Counted from the stretch's first letter, positions 40,982 to 50,443 are shown. The stretch is DNA of 64,000 nt from Latilactobacillus sakei subsp. sakei DSM 20017 = JCM 1157 (GCF_002370355.1 NZ_AP017929.1:558001-622000), one strand, 5' to 3'. A program made the numbers and translations. The notes: generated from the sequence alone by a model not told the origin.

Positions 40982-41935
40982 ATGTTATTTCAAAATATTG
41001 CGGGGATTGATTGGCTCGTCTGGATTGGGGTCGTTGCAGCTTTAATGCTGTTAAACGAAGCCGCACGGGCTAACAAATGGGTAGCATTATTATTATTTGT
41101 TGGACTACCTATTATTTTAACGATTTTTGTTTGGCCAACGACGGCCGGACCTGATAGTAGTACTGGGACATGGTTCCACTGGGTTAAAGTTTACTCAGCG
41201 TTGGCCGGGTGTTTAGGCTTTATGGCGTTGCGCTTTAGCCCTAAATTGCAACACAATAAGCGGGCATTGATTTTCCCACCGGCTATCTTGGCCTTCAACA
41301 TTATGGAAGCCGTTATCCGTGACTTCCAAGTGGCTGGCTTACACGGTTTAGTGGACGGCGTTGTCATGAATGGTGGCGCTTGGAACATCATGAACGGGAT
41401 TGCTGGGATGATTAATATCATCACGATTTCAGGGTGGTTTGGGATTATCATCAGCCACGACAAACAAAAAGACATGATCTGGCCCGATCAAATTTGGCCT
41501 TGGATTATCGCCTATGATGTTTGGAACTTCGCCTACGTTTATAACTGTGTTGGCGACCATTCATTCTACGCAGGCGCGGCTTTATTGATTTCATGTACAT
41601 TAGCCGCTTTCTTTGTGAAAAAAGGCAGTTGGTTACAAGCACGCGCACAAACATTGGCTTTTTGGATGATGTTTACGATGAGTTATCCCGCTTTTGTGAC
41701 GGACTCACAATTCTCTGTCCAAAGTACGCATAGTAGCGCTGCTTTGATGACGGTCAGCGCATTAGCCCTTGCCATTAACGTGGCAGTGCTAGTGTTACAT
41801 GTTTACCGGATTATCAAACACCGTCGCAACGTTTTAACGGACGACATTTACGTCGGAACAGTAGCGCATGATCAAGTATTGGCAGACAACACACCAGCCG
41901 ACCAACAACCGGCAGGATTGAATTTGAAGAAATAA
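40982..41935 (+). CDS. Multi-spanning membrane protein (DUF5692-like)
   Basis: A 317-residue integral membrane protein with about nine hydrophobic segments and a polar C-terminus (HRRNVLTDDIYVG onward). The middle stretch DVWNFAYVYNCVGDHSFYAGAALL, rich in aromatic residues, recalls DUF5692, of unknown function. A strong TAGGAGGGG site precedes the ATG. The neighbouring TetR regulator may control it. No catalytic or transport signature can be named. Confidence 0.65.
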   Translation: MLFQNIAGIDWLVWIGVVAALMLLNEAARANKWVALLLFVGLPIILTIFVWPTTAGPDSSTGTWFHWVKVYSALAGCLGFMALRFSPKLQHNKRALIFPPAILAFNIMEAVIRDFQVAGLHGLVDGVVMNGGAWNIMNGIAGMINIITISGWFGIIISHDKQKDMIWPDQIWPWIIAYDVWNFAYVYNCVGDHSFYAGAALLISCTLAAFFVKKGSWLQARAQTLAFWMMFTMSYPAFVTDSQFSVQSTHSSAALMTVSALALAINVAVLVLHVYRIIKHRRNVLTDDIYVGTVAHDQVLADNTPADQQPAGLNLKK

Positions 41936-41940
41936 GCAAT

Positions 41941-41986
41941 AAAATATCGTAGCGCACAGATTCTAATGTGAGCTACGATATTTTTT
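41941..41986. terminator. Bidirectional terminator
   Basis: Stem AAAATATCGTAGC/GCTACGATATTTT with an inner CACA/TGTG arm, T-rich on both strands, between convergent genes. Confidence 0.9.
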
Positions 41987-43013
41987 ATTTATTCATATAT
42001 TGATAAGTAATTGTCTGTGATATTTTTTGATTCTTAGGTAAGACAACATCCCCAAAACCTGGGTGATTAGGTGTATCGGGTAATGTTTGCGATTCTAGCG
42101 CAATTCCCATGTAAGGTTCACCAGCTCCGGAATTAAATGCGAGGTTTTTAGTGAATGAATTGCTAGTAAAGACAACTAAGGCGTTGCGTGATGATGAAAT
42201 AGTCAATGAGCGGTGACTGGTAGGATCTGATAATTTAACGATTGGCTGTTGATTAGGCGTTATTTTGTATATATCATCGAAACCTTTTTCAGTCGTTCCT
42301 TGAAGTGCTTGGATAGCATCTCCTAATTGTTGATTCGTGGTGAAATCAAATGGTGTGCCTTTGACTGGTAGTAGTTTGCCAGTAGGGATTTTTTCGGAAT
42401 CCATCTCTAAATATTCTGAACTAGCAATCATTAACTGATGACCGAGAATGGTCTTTGAATCACTTAAGTTAAAGTAGGCATGACTAGTTGGGTTGAAGAG
42501 CGTATCTTCATTACTTTCACCAGTAAATTGTAATGTGACACGGTTATGGTTATCTAAAGTGTAGGTAACAGTAGCTGCTAAATCACCAGGGAAGCCATCT
42601 TCATTATGGCTAATCGATCGTGAGAAAGTAATGCTGACGGCTTCATCGCTTTGACAACTATTATAATCCCAGATAAGTGTGTTGAAACCACTAGGACCGC
42701 CATGTAATGTGTTTTGGCCCTCATTAGTTGGAACGGTTACTGATTGTCCGTTGAGTGGGAAAGTACCATTTTTAATTCGACCAGCCGTTCGACCGATTGC
42801 CATACCAATATAAAAAGGATTAGATAAATAATCATGAGCTGTAGAGAAATTCAATAAAATATTTTTTTGTTTGTCTTGGATTGGGACTAAGAATTCATGC
42901 CAAGTTGCACCTAAAGAGAGTAGACTAATTGCAACGTTGTTGTCATTAGTTAGCGTGATTTTGTGAATACTATGTCCTTGATAGGTATCGAAAATTGTTT
43001 CTTCAATATTCAT
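41985..43013 (-). CDS. galM: Aldose 1-epimerase (galactose mutarotase)
   Basis: Interconverts alpha and beta forms of free sugars, here probably L-arabinose or galactose released from oligosaccharides. The 342-residue beta-sandwich protein shows GRTAGRIKNGTF, LHGGPSGFNTL (with the conserved His) and NPTSHAYFNLSD (second His), plus GEPYMGIALESQTLPD with the catalytic Glu. ATG 43013 has GGAGG 7 nt upstream; an upstream in-frame start adds a non-conserved stretch. Last gene of the minus-strand arabinose-linked operon. Confidence 0.93.
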   Translation of the reverse strand: MNIEETIFDTYQGHSIHKITLTNDNNVAISLLSLGATWHEFLVPIQDKQKNILLNFSTAHDYLSNPFYIGMAIGRTAGRIKNGTFPLNGQSVTVPTNEGQNTLHGGPSGFNTLIWDYNSCQSDEAVSITFSRSISHNEDGFPGDLAATVTYTLDNHNRVTLQFTGESNEDTLFNPTSHAYFNLSDSKTILGHQLMIASSEYLEMDSEKIPTGKLLPVKGTPFDFTTNQQLGDAIQALQGTTEKGFDDIYKITPNQQPIVKLSDPTSHRSLTISSSRNALVVFTSNSFTKNLAFNSGAGEPYMGIALESQTLPDTPNHPGFGDVVLPKNQKISQTITYQYMNK

Positions 43014-43078
43014 TATAAAAGCCTCCTGAAAATACCGAAAAGAAGGATGGTTTATGACCATCCTCCTTTCCCATAAGT

Positions 43079-43345
43079 TTATTTTTTATTGCGGTTAGCA
43101 ACTTGTAAAAACGCCATTGTTTGTAAACGACCAATAGTCATTTCGAAATCTTGATCTTTAGTAGCTGTAGCATCGAATGCCTTACCTTCGACAGCGTTAA
43201 AACGTTCAGCTAGTAACTTTGAAATGAGATATAGCGTTAAATTCTGTTTGGCAGTATCCTCAAGATCGCCAGTATTAAGTGATTCAGACGAAACGACTAG
43301 TTTAGCAAATTCATCTGGATCAATGTAGATATGGTTTTGAGTCAT
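43079..43345 (-). CDS. Small hypothetical protein in the arabinoside operon
   Basis: An 88-residue soluble protein I do not recognise. It is acidic at the N-terminus (YIDPDEFAKLV) and helical throughout, with no signal or membrane segment. ATG 43345 has AAAGGAG upstream. Position between the transporter and galM in the same operon suggests a role tied to sugar uptake, but none can be assigned. Confidence 0.75.
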   Translation of the reverse strand: MTQNHIYIDPDEFAKLVVSSESLNTGDLEDTAKQNLTLYLISKLLAERFNAVEGKAFDATATKDQDFEMTIGRLQTMAFLQVANRNKK

Positions 43346-43361
43346 AATTAACACTCCTTTA

Positions 43362-44633
43362 TTATTCTGTTTGAACGGCAGGTTGACCAGTAGTTTGTTC
43401 AACAAGTGGGTGTTCTTTTTCGAGCATGAACGCTGCGACTAAAGTAATGACAAAAACGATAGCTGAAAGGATGAAGTATGTTTTTTGAAAACCAACGACA
43501 TCGTATAATTTACCGGCAACTGTTGAGAAGATGAAAACTGAAATTTGTTTAGCAAAATTGGAAGCCATTAAGTAAACCGTTGCATACAAACGAATATCAA
43601 ATGCGCCGGTGATATATTTCATGATTGAAACCAAGAGTAATGGCATTTCTAAACCAGCTAATAATCTAAAGAAGACTAATAATTCCCAGTTTGGTGCAAT
43701 TGCACTCCCGAAAATACGGATGAATGTAATAAAACCAAATGCAATTAGGCCTTTTTTAGCACCGATTTTGTTGATAATAAATGGCATTGGAATCATCAAT
43801 AGTAATTCAATAGCAGTTTGGGCTGAAGCCATGTAACTATAGGTAATGGTCCCTTGACTAGCAGATTTAAAGAACGTTGTGAAGTAAACAATGAACTGTT
43901 GATCAAAAACATCATAGATTGCAGCGGCACCCATGTAGAATAATGAAAGTACCCAGAAATTTTTAAGTTTAAAGATAGAAAGAATTGTTTTTTTATCTAA
44001 CGGAGCTGATTCATTGTCTGAATCAGTATCTGGATTGGATTGTAAATCACTAACGTTGACTTTATCACTGAATAGAACAAGACAAGTTAGGATAACGGCG
44101 GAAACAGAACATGCCCAGAAAATTGAGTTAGGTTGCCAGATGAATAAGCGACCGGCAATAAGGGATGCTGTCATACCAGCTAGTGAACCACCCATTCGTG
44201 AGTGGCCGTATTCAAATTTATTGACTAAACTAGCACGTTCAACGTATTGTTCAACAACGCCAACGCCACCATTTAAGATAAAACTGAGATATAAACCAGC
44301 AATAATAGCAGCTAAGAATGAACTGGTATGGACGATTGGCAAGAATAACCATTGGAAGAAAGGTCCGACCAAAATAGCGGCTAATGTAATGGTCACTAAT
44401 AAGTTCTTTTTGAAGACTAGTTTATCAGATAAAATTCCGAATACTGGCTGGAAGAACAACGAAATACCGGCCATAAATGAAAAGATAAAGCCTGATTCAG
44501 TCCCATTTAAATGAGCGACTTGTTCTAACCAAAGTGTTAAATAGCCGTAAACAATAGCCCAGATAAAGAAGTAGGTGAAATGAGTACTTGCGAAACTCCA
44601 AAAGTGTTTATTTTCTTTATGAATTGCATTCAT
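43362..44633 (-). CDS. MFS oligosaccharide:H+ symporter (LacY family)
   Basis: A 12-segment, 423-residue transporter. The stretch VEQYVERASLVNKFEYGHSRMGGSLAG around residue 130-155 parallels the LacY region containing the substrate-binding Glu and Arg. Lying with a GH43 glycosidase and controlled by an AraR box, it most likely imports arabinose-containing oligosaccharides. Substrate is inferred from context only. Confidence 0.88.
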   Translation of the reverse strand: MNAIHKENKHFWSFASTHFTYFFIWAIVYGYLTLWLEQVAHLNGTESGFIFSFMAGISLFFQPVFGILSDKLVFKKNLLVTITLAAILVGPFFQWLFLPIVHTSSFLAAIIAGLYLSFILNGGVGVVEQYVERASLVNKFEYGHSRMGGSLAGMTASLIAGRLFIWQPNSIFWACSVSAVILTCLVLFSDKVNVSDLQSNPDTDSDNESAPLDKKTILSIFKLKNFWVLSLFYMGAAAIYDVFDQQFIVYFTTFFKSASQGTITYSYMASAQTAIELLLMIPMPFIINKIGAKKGLIAFGFITFIRIFGSAIAPNWELLVFFRLLAGLEMPLLLVSIMKYITGAFDIRLYATVYLMASNFAKQISVFIFSTVAGKLYDVVGFQKTYFILSAIVFVITLVAAFMLEKEHPLVEQTTGQPAVQTE

Positions 44634-44648
44634 ACTAATAATCTCCCT

Positions 44649-45614
44649 TTATTTGTAATTGTAAGGAACGGGTTTATCGAAACGTGGCATGCCTGATTTA
44701 TCCCATGAAAATGGCTGAACTTTAGTATGGCGATTTGGATCATAAAGTGGGTCACCTTTGATATCAGTGTAGTCGCGGCAATGATAAACAAGAATATCGG
44801 TTAAGCCGTCTTCTGAAATAGTGAATGAGTTATGGCCAGGGCCAAATTGGTCAGTTGTTAAATCACTAGCAAACACGGGTTCAGCTTCTTTATGCCAGTT
44901 AGTAGGATCGAGTAGGTCGGCAGAATCATCAACAGTTAGCATACCCATACAATAATTTTCATCAGTAGCACTTGCTGAATAAGTTAAGAAAATTTTGCCA
45001 TTACGTTTCAAAATGGCAGGTCCTTCATTAACCCAGAACCCCCGTGTTTCCCAATCGAACTCTGGTTTTGAAAGCATGACTGGTTTTGTTTTTAGGGTCC
45101 AGGGGTTTGCCATTTCAGCAATATATAAATTAGAATTACCGCGGATATCGTTGTCCTTTTGTGCCCAGACATAATAAAGCTTGTTGTTATGTTCAAATGT
45201 TGTGGCATCTAAGCAAAATGTATCTTTATCAGTGACGATTTGTCCTTTTTCAACCCAATCATCTTCGGAGTTCATAGGATTATCTGCAGCGCATTCAATA
45301 CAATACATTCTATGTGTGAATAAACCGTTTACAATATCGGTCGTATCGGTTGCTGCAAAATAGATGTACCACTTGTTATTTGTAAAGTGAATTTCAGGTG
45401 CCCATATTAATTGGCTCATTTCACCAGCTTCATGCTTACGCCAGATAGTTCTAGGAGTTGCGTGTGCTAACCCGTTTAGTGTTTTAGCGCGACGGATTTC
45501 AATGCGATTATATGCGGGAACAGATGCTGTAAGGTAATAATAGCCATCGGTATGTTTATAAATAAATGGATCTGCTCGTTGAATAATTAGTGGATTGATA
45601 TAAGTTTCTGTCAT
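44649..45614 (-). CDS. GH43 glycoside hydrolase (probable alpha-L-arabinofuranosidase)
   Basis: A five-bladed propeller hydrolase of 321 residues without signal peptide, so intracellular. Expected catalytic residues sit in QRADPFIYKHTDGYYYLTA (base Asp), CLDATTFEHNNKLYYVWAQ (Asp) and WVNEGPAILKRNGKIFLTYSA (acid Glu). It would release arabinose from imported oligosaccharides. ATG 45614 has GGAGGT upstream. First gene of the operon driven by the promoter with an AraR box. Confidence 0.93.
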   Translation of the reverse strand: MTETYINPLIIQRADPFIYKHTDGYYYLTASVPAYNRIEIRRAKTLNGLAHATPRTIWRKHEAGEMSQLIWAPEIHFTNNKWYIYFAATDTTDIVNGLFTHRMYCIECAADNPMNSEDDWVEKGQIVTDKDTFCLDATTFEHNNKLYYVWAQKDNDIRGNSNLYIAEMANPWTLKTKPVMLSKPEFDWETRGFWVNEGPAILKRNGKIFLTYSASATDENYCMGMLTVDDSADLLDPTNWHKEAEPVFASDLTTDQFGPGHNSFTISEDGLTDILVYHCRDYTDIKGDPLYDPNRHTKVQPFSWDKSGMPRFDKPVPYNYK

Positions 45615-45636
45615 AATAGTAACCTCCAATATTTTT

Positions 45637-45650
45637 TGAAAACGCTAACT
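45637..45650 (-). promoter_or_regulatory. Catabolite-responsive element (cre) of the GH43 operon
   Basis: TGAAAACGCTAACT matches the cre consensus TGWAANCGNTNWCA except at the last base. It is downstream of the predicted start site, where CcpA would block elongation when glucose is available. Confidence 0.7.
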
Positions 45651-45667
45651 ATAACTTGTATGAGGCT

Positions 45668-45696
45668 AGTCTAATATTTATACGGACGAATGTCAA
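45668..45696 (-). promoter_or_regulatory. GH43 operon promoter with AraR box
   Basis: On the minus strand: TTGACA (complement of 45691-45696) and TAGACT (45668-45673), spacer 17 bp. The spacer holds ATTCGTCCGTATAAAT (45676-45691), one base different from the box before araB. Confidence 0.88.
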
Positions 45697-45846
45697 CAAC
45701 AAAAATGTTTACTAATTTAAAATAAATAAACGATAGTAAATATAAATGTTTATGATTAAGCGGATTCATTTTAATGATATTTATGTTCGTAAACTAAAAC
45801 GTTATGGTAGTATAGAAATAATAGAAAGTAAGGTAGGTAGTTTCCG

Positions 45847-46737
45847 ATGGAGATTGATATTTCAGAAACATCACTAAAGGTGTATGCAGCGCTTGATAGT
45901 CCAGTTCGGTTACAGATTATTCAATTACTCTCAGTGGAGCGATTGAACGTTAGAGCGCTTGCTCATAAACTAAATTTAAGCAGTACAATTATTAATATGC
46001 ACCTAAAAAAATTAGAAGAAGCACAGATTATTGCCTTCGAGAAGAAAGGAAACCAAAAAATATCACGGTTGAAAGTTGATCGGATAAATATCACTTTTCC
46101 TAAATCGATTTTTCCAGCATTTGATGTACATGAAACCTTCATTCCTGTTGGTCATTACACGAAGTACACGGTGCAGCCATCTTGTGGATTAGCAAACGAT
46201 AAGGATTTTATTGGTAAGGTAGATGATCCTAAGTATTTCATGGATCCAGCACGTGTGACGGCTGGTATGATTTGGTTCTCAGAAGGTTTTGTTGAGTATC
46301 AATCACCGAATTTTTTGGAAGATAATGAGCGATTAGAAATGTTGGATTTATCGCTCGAGCTAGGATCTGAATTTCCATTTTCTAATAATGTTTGGCCGTC
46401 AGATATAACATTTTATTTAAATGATGTCGAAATTGGCACATGGACTAGTCCAGGGGATTTCTCTGATACTCGAGGGAAATATACACCTGACTGGGTACCA
46501 GATAATGTAAATCAGTATGGCTTATTAAAAACACTGCGGATTACAGATCACGGGACTTATTTAGATGGACAACCCTTTACGGATATCTCTTTATCAGCGT
46601 TTAACCAGCATACGGAAACTTGGAAGGTTCGAGTGGCTGTTAAAAATGATGCACAGCATAAGGGTGGCTGTACAATTTTTGGTAAAGGGTTCGGCAATCA
46701 TGACCAAGATATTAATTTAAAGCTTTACTATAGTTAG
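45847..46737 (+). CDS. ArsR-type winged-helix regulator with sugar-operon context
   Basis: A 296-residue regulator. The N-terminal HTH (about residues 15-60, LDSPVRLQIIQLLSVERLNVRALAHKLNLSS region) is of the ArsR/TrmB-like type; the long C-terminal part (80-296), with many aromatic and acidic residues and WPSDITFYLND, looks like a beta-rich domain I cannot name. It diverges from the GH43 operon and lies upstream of araR. It probably adds a second layer of control. Confidence 0.8.
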   Translation: MEIDISETSLKVYAALDSPVRLQIIQLLSVERLNVRALAHKLNLSSTIINMHLKKLEEAQIIAFEKKGNQKISRLKVDRINITFPKSIFPAFDVHETFIPVGHYTKYTVQPSCGLANDKDFIGKVDDPKYFMDPARVTAGMIWFSEGFVEYQSPNFLEDNERLEMLDLSLELGSEFPFSNNVWPSDITFYLNDVEIGTWTSPGDFSDTRGKYTPDWVPDNVNQYGLLKTLRITDHGTYLDGQPFTDISLSAFNQHTETWKVRVAVKNDAQHKGGCTIFGKGFGNHDQDINLKLYYS

Positions 46738-46798
46738 CCATTATTGATACAGTAATGGTATTATTCATTACGAATATATAGGCGAGGTTATTTAAAAA

Positions 46799-47884
46799 AT
46801 GGAAAATAAATACGAAATTGTTGAGCGGGATCTGAAAGAAAAAATATTAGCCGGTATTTATGCGATAAATGATAAATTACCGACTGAATCAGAATTAATG
46901 AGTACTTATGGTGTCAGCCGATACACGATTCGAAGAGCTGTTGGGGATTTAGAGAATGAACATTATATCTATCGAATTCAAGGCGGTGGTATTTTTGTTG
47001 ATGACTGGCAAAATGCGATTAAGGCGCCATTAAAAAGTAAGGTGATTGGCGTTATCACAACACATATTGCTGACTATATTTTTCCTAATATCATTACTGG
47101 GATTGATCGGTATATTTCAAGCGAGGGCTATTCAATATTGATTAGTAATACGCAAAATAATCCAGAAAAAGAGCGTAAAAGTATTCAAAAAATGATGGAA
47201 AGTAACTTGGCAGGGCTTATCATTGAACCAACGCAGAGTGCATTGGATAACCCCAATAAGGATTTATACCAAAAAATTAAAGATCAGGAATTACCGACGT
47301 TATTTATTAATGCGCATTATCCAGAATTAGATTTTCCATACATCGAAATGGACGATTTTGAGAGTGGGAAAGTGGTGACTGAGCAACTAATTAAGCTAGG
47401 ACATCATAAGATTTTAGGATTATTTAAAATTGATGATAGTCAGGGTGTTCATCGAATGAACGGCTTTGTAAAGGCCTATCAAGAACGTAATGAATTGGCG
47501 TTATTGAGTGAAATTGTTATGTATCAATCGACCGATAATATGCATGCTGTTTTCACTAAATTAGAGAAGATTCTATTAAGAGATGATAGACCATCAGCAA
47601 TCATTTGTTATAATGATCAACTGGCAATTCAAGTGATTGATTTGATTCGTTCAATTGGGTTAGAAGTACCAGCTGACGTCTCAGTCATGGGGTTTGATAA
47701 CTATCAACTGTCACAATATATTTCACCTAAGTTAAGTACTGTAGAGCATCCTAAAGAGAAGATGGGAAGAGCTGCCGGGAAAATGATCTTAGAAATGATT
47801 GAGACAGGAACAAAGGGCGAACCACTTATTTATGAACCTAAGCTAGTTATTAGAGATTCAGCAAACAATTTAAAAAATAAATAG
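46799..47884 (+). CDS. araR: Arabinose repressor AraR (GntR HTH, LacI-type sensor)
   Basis: A chimeric repressor, 361 residues: an N-terminal GntR HTH (LPTESELMSTYGVSRYTIRRAVGDL, residues about 28-55) and a periplasmic-binding-protein-like C-terminal half (IGVITTHIADYIFPNII; VMGFDNYQLSQYISP). L-arabinose binding releases it from operators. Boxes in the araB and GH43 promoters, plus one at the end of this gene, are its likely sites. Confidence 0.93.
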   Translation: MENKYEIVERDLKEKILAGIYAINDKLPTESELMSTYGVSRYTIRRAVGDLENEHYIYRIQGGGIFVDDWQNAIKAPLKSKVIGVITTHIADYIFPNIITGIDRYISSEGYSILISNTQNNPEKERKSIQKMMESNLAGLIIEPTQSALDNPNKDLYQKIKDQELPTLFINAHYPELDFPYIEMDDFESGKVVTEQLIKLGHHKILGLFKIDDSQGVHRMNGFVKAYQERNELALLSEIVMYQSTDNMHAVFTKLEKILLRDDRPSAIICYNDQLAIQVIDLIRSIGLEVPADVSVMGFDNYQLSQYISPKLSTVEHPKEKMGRAAGKMILEMIETGTKGEPLIYEPKLVIRDSANNLKNK

Positions 47885-47895
47885 TCCGTATAAAA
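47880..47895. promoter_or_regulatory. Auxiliary AraR box at the araR 3' end
   Basis: AATAGTCCGTATAAAA shares the core GTCCGTATAAA with the two promoter boxes and overlaps the araR stop codon. It is 95 bp (about nine turns) from the box in the araB promoter, suitable for looping. Confidence 0.6.
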
Positions 47896-47939
47896 AGGTA
47901 TCTAACAAGCAGTGTTGTTAACTTGTTAGATACCTTTTT
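47892..47939 (+). terminator. Terminator after araR
   Basis: 18-bp stem AAAAAGGTATCTAACAAG/CTTGTTAGATACCTTTTT, the right arm ending in a T-run. Confidence 0.93.
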
Positions 47940-47971
47940 AATTTTGTAAAAAAATAAATTATATTCACCGC

Positions 47972-48000
47972 TTGATTTGTCCGTATAAATATTCTATACT
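47972..48000 (+). promoter_or_regulatory. araB promoter with AraR box
   Basis: TTGATT (47972-47977) and TATACT (47995-48000), spacer 17 bp. The AraR box ATTTGTCCGTATAAAT (47975-47990) fills the spacer, so bound repressor excludes RNA polymerase. Confidence 0.88.
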
Positions 48001-48011
48001 TTAGCCAACGC

Positions 48012-48025
48012 TGAAACCGTTTTAT
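48012..48025 (+). promoter_or_regulatory. Weak cre-like site before araB
   Basis: TGAAACCGTTTTAT, just downstream of the promoter, shares the cre left half and CG core but diverges at the last two positions. Confidence 0.45.
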
Positions 48026-48090
48026 TTAAACCTTTTTTATTAAATATGAACGTGATAGCTATTTATTCAGCATTCGAGGGAGTGAATTAT

Positions 48091-49698
48091 ATGAACTTAG
48101 TAGAAATAGCACAAGCCATCAAATCCGGTCAGGTCTCATTAGGGATCGAATTAGGCTCCACACGGATTAAAGCCGTTTTAGTAGCGCAAGATTTTCAAAC
48201 CATTGCGTCAGGGAGTTTTGTTTGGGAAAACCAATTAGAAGATGGCGTCTGGACGTATCCAATTGATGCGGTTTGGACCGGGATTCAAGCGAGCTATATG
48301 CAAATGGCTGCGGAAGTCCAAAGCAAGTATCACGAACCGATTACCACGATTAAAAGTATCGGTGTCAGCGCGATGATGCATGGTTATCTCGCCTTTTCTA
48401 AGGACGATCAATTGTTGGTGCCTTTTAGAACGTGGCGCAACAACATTACCGAACAAGCGGCTGATAAATTAACCGAACAATTTAATTTTAATATTCCACA
48501 ACGGTGGAGCATTGCTCATTTATATCAAGCCATCTTAAATGACGAAGCACACGTCAGCCAAGTGGCTTTCATGACCACCTTAGCGGGTTATGTCCACTGG
48601 CAATTATCAGGTGAAAAAGTCCTCGGGATTGGCGATGCATCCGGTGTCTTCCCAATTGATCCCAAAACGGGAAGTTATGATGCTCAGTTAGTCGCACAAT
48701 TCGATCAAATCAAACGCGTTCAACAACAACCTTGGCAGTTAGCCGATATTTTACCAGCGGTCTTGACAGCGGGACACGCTGCTGGCCAATTAACGTCAGC
48801 CGGCGCGCAATTGTTAGATCCAAGCGGTAATTTGACAGCGGGCAGCTTGATGGCACCGCCTGAAGGAGATGCCGGAACCGGGATGGTCGGCACTAACAGC
48901 GTCCGCAAACGGACCGGGAACATCTCAGTCGGGACGTCAGCTTTTTCAATGGTGGTGTTAGATCAACCGCTCAAACAAGTGCATCGCGATATTGATATGG
49001 TGATGACCCCTGATGGCTCACCAGTTGCGATGGTCCACACAAATAATTGTTCGTCAGATATCAATGCTTGGGCCAATTTATTCAATGAATTTGCAGCACG
49101 CTTGGGAGTGTCATTAGCGCCTGATCGGTTATACGAAACGTTGTTCTTAGAAGCAACCCATGCCGATCAAGACGCAGGTGGTTTGATTAATTACAGCTAC
49201 TTATCCGGTGAAAATGTCACTAAAATGCCGGCTGGGCGCCCATTATTTGTCAGACAACCGCATAGCCACTTCAACTTACCCAACTTTATTCAAACGCAAT
49301 TATATGCAGCCTTTGCACCGCTTAAAATTGGGATGGATATCTTGGTGAAGGAAGAACAAATCAAGACGGATGTCATGATTGCCCAGGGTGGATTGTTCAA
49401 AACCCCCGTCGTTGGACAACAAGTCTTAGCGAATGCTTTAAACACACCGATTACGGTTATGAGTAATGCCGGCGAGGGTGGTCCTTGGGGCATGGCTGTC
49501 TTGGCAATGTTTGCCGCTGATAATAATGGTCAAACGCTCGATGATTTCTTGGATCACAACGTCTTTACGAATCCAGAAAGCATGACGCTCAGTCCAGAAG
49601 CCGCGGGTGTGGCTGGTTATCAAACCTTTATTGAGGCCTACCAAGCAGGGTTACCAATTGAAAGTGCGGCAATTGCTGCGATTAAAGATGAGAAGTGA
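48091..49698 (+). CDS. araB: L-ribulokinase
   Basis: Phosphorylates L-ribulose to L-ribulose 5-phosphate. The 535-residue FGGY kinase starts with the phosphate-binding loop SLGIELGSTRIKAVLV (about 17-32) and contains the ATP-binding GTSAFSMVVLDQP and QGGLFKTPVVGQQVLANAL-like regions. ATG 48091 follows GAGGGAG; the upstream in-frame start at 48046 lacks one. First gene of araBDA; this is the lactobacillus-type AraB rather than the E. coli type. Confidence 0.93.
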   Translation: MNLVEIAQAIKSGQVSLGIELGSTRIKAVLVAQDFQTIASGSFVWENQLEDGVWTYPIDAVWTGIQASYMQMAAEVQSKYHEPITTIKSIGVSAMMHGYLAFSKDDQLLVPFRTWRNNITEQAADKLTEQFNFNIPQRWSIAHLYQAILNDEAHVSQVAFMTTLAGYVHWQLSGEKVLGIGDASGVFPIDPKTGSYDAQLVAQFDQIKRVQQQPWQLADILPAVLTAGHAAGQLTSAGAQLLDPSGNLTAGSLMAPPEGDAGTGMVGTNSVRKRTGNISVGTSAFSMVVLDQPLKQVHRDIDMVMTPDGSPVAMVHTNNCSSDINAWANLFNEFAARLGVSLAPDRLYETLFLEATHADQDAGGLINYSYLSGENVTKMPAGRPLFVRQPHSHFNLPNFIQTQLYAAFAPLKIGMDILVKEEQIKTDVMIAQGGLFKTPVVGQQVLANALNTPITVMSNAGEGGPWGMAVLAMFAADNNGQTLDDFLDHNVFTNPESMTLSPEAAGVAGYQTFIEAYQAGLPIESAAIAAIKDEK

Positions 49699-49708
49699 GG
49701 ATTAAAGC

Positions 49709-50443
49709 ATGTTAGAAAAACTAAAACAAGAAGTGTATGACGCCAATATGCGCCTACCTAAATTAGACCTAGTCACTTTTACTTGGGGTAATGTTTCCGG
49801 AATTGATCGCGAAAAAGGCTTGTTTGTCATCAAACCTTCTGGTGTTGATTACGAAGACTTAAAACCAAGCGACATGATTGTCGTTAACTTAAAAGGCGAA
49901 GTCGTTGAAGGCAATATGAATCCTTCTAGTGATACGCCAACGCATACCGTTTTATACAATGAATTCCCAGAAATCGGTGGCATTGTGCATACGCATTCAC
50001 CTTGGGCCGTTTCATTTGCTGAAGCCGGTATTTCGGTGCCCGCACTTGGCACGACACACGCGGATACTTTTTACGGGGATGTCCCAGTTTCTGAAGCTTT
50101 AACACAAGCCGAAATCGAAAATGATTACGAAGAAAATACGGGCAAGGTCATCGTGAAAACCTTCAAGGAACAAGGTATTGATCCTGAAGCCGTCCCAGCA
50201 GTGCTTGTGCGTCAACACGGACCTTTCACTTGGGGTGCCACACCAGACAAAGCCGTTTATAACGCTAAAGTCTTAGAAGTGGTGGCTGAAATGGATTATC
50301 ACGCCCTTCAATTGACACGCAATAACAGTGCCGTGCCACAATTCTTGTTGGACAAACATTATTACCGCAAGCATGGCAAAAATGCCTACTACGGTCAAAA
50401 TAACGCCCAATCACAAGGTCATGCTAAAAAAGAAGTGCGTTAA
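49709..50443 (+). CDS. araD: L-ribulose-5-phosphate 4-epimerase
   Basis: Converts L-ribulose 5-phosphate to D-xylulose 5-phosphate, feeding the phosphoketolase route. The 244-residue class II aldolase-fold protein shows zinc histidines in IVHTHSPWAVSFAEAG (H95/H97) and RQHGPFTWG, and FTWGNVSGIDRE near the N-terminus. It follows araB by 10 nt. Its last codons (AAAAAAGAAGTGCGT) are partially repeated in the downstream spacer. Confidence 0.95.
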   Translation: MLEKLKQEVYDANMRLPKLDLVTFTWGNVSGIDREKGLFVIKPSGVDYEDLKPSDMIVVNLKGEVVEGNMNPSSDTPTHTVLYNEFPEIGGIVHTHSPWAVSFAEAGISVPALGTTHADTFYGDVPVSEALTQAEIENDYEENTGKVIVKTFKEQGIDPEAVPAVLVRQHGPFTWGATPDKAVYNAKVLEVVAEMDYHALQLTRNNSAVPQFLLDKHYYRKHGKNAYYGQNNAQSQGHAKKEVR

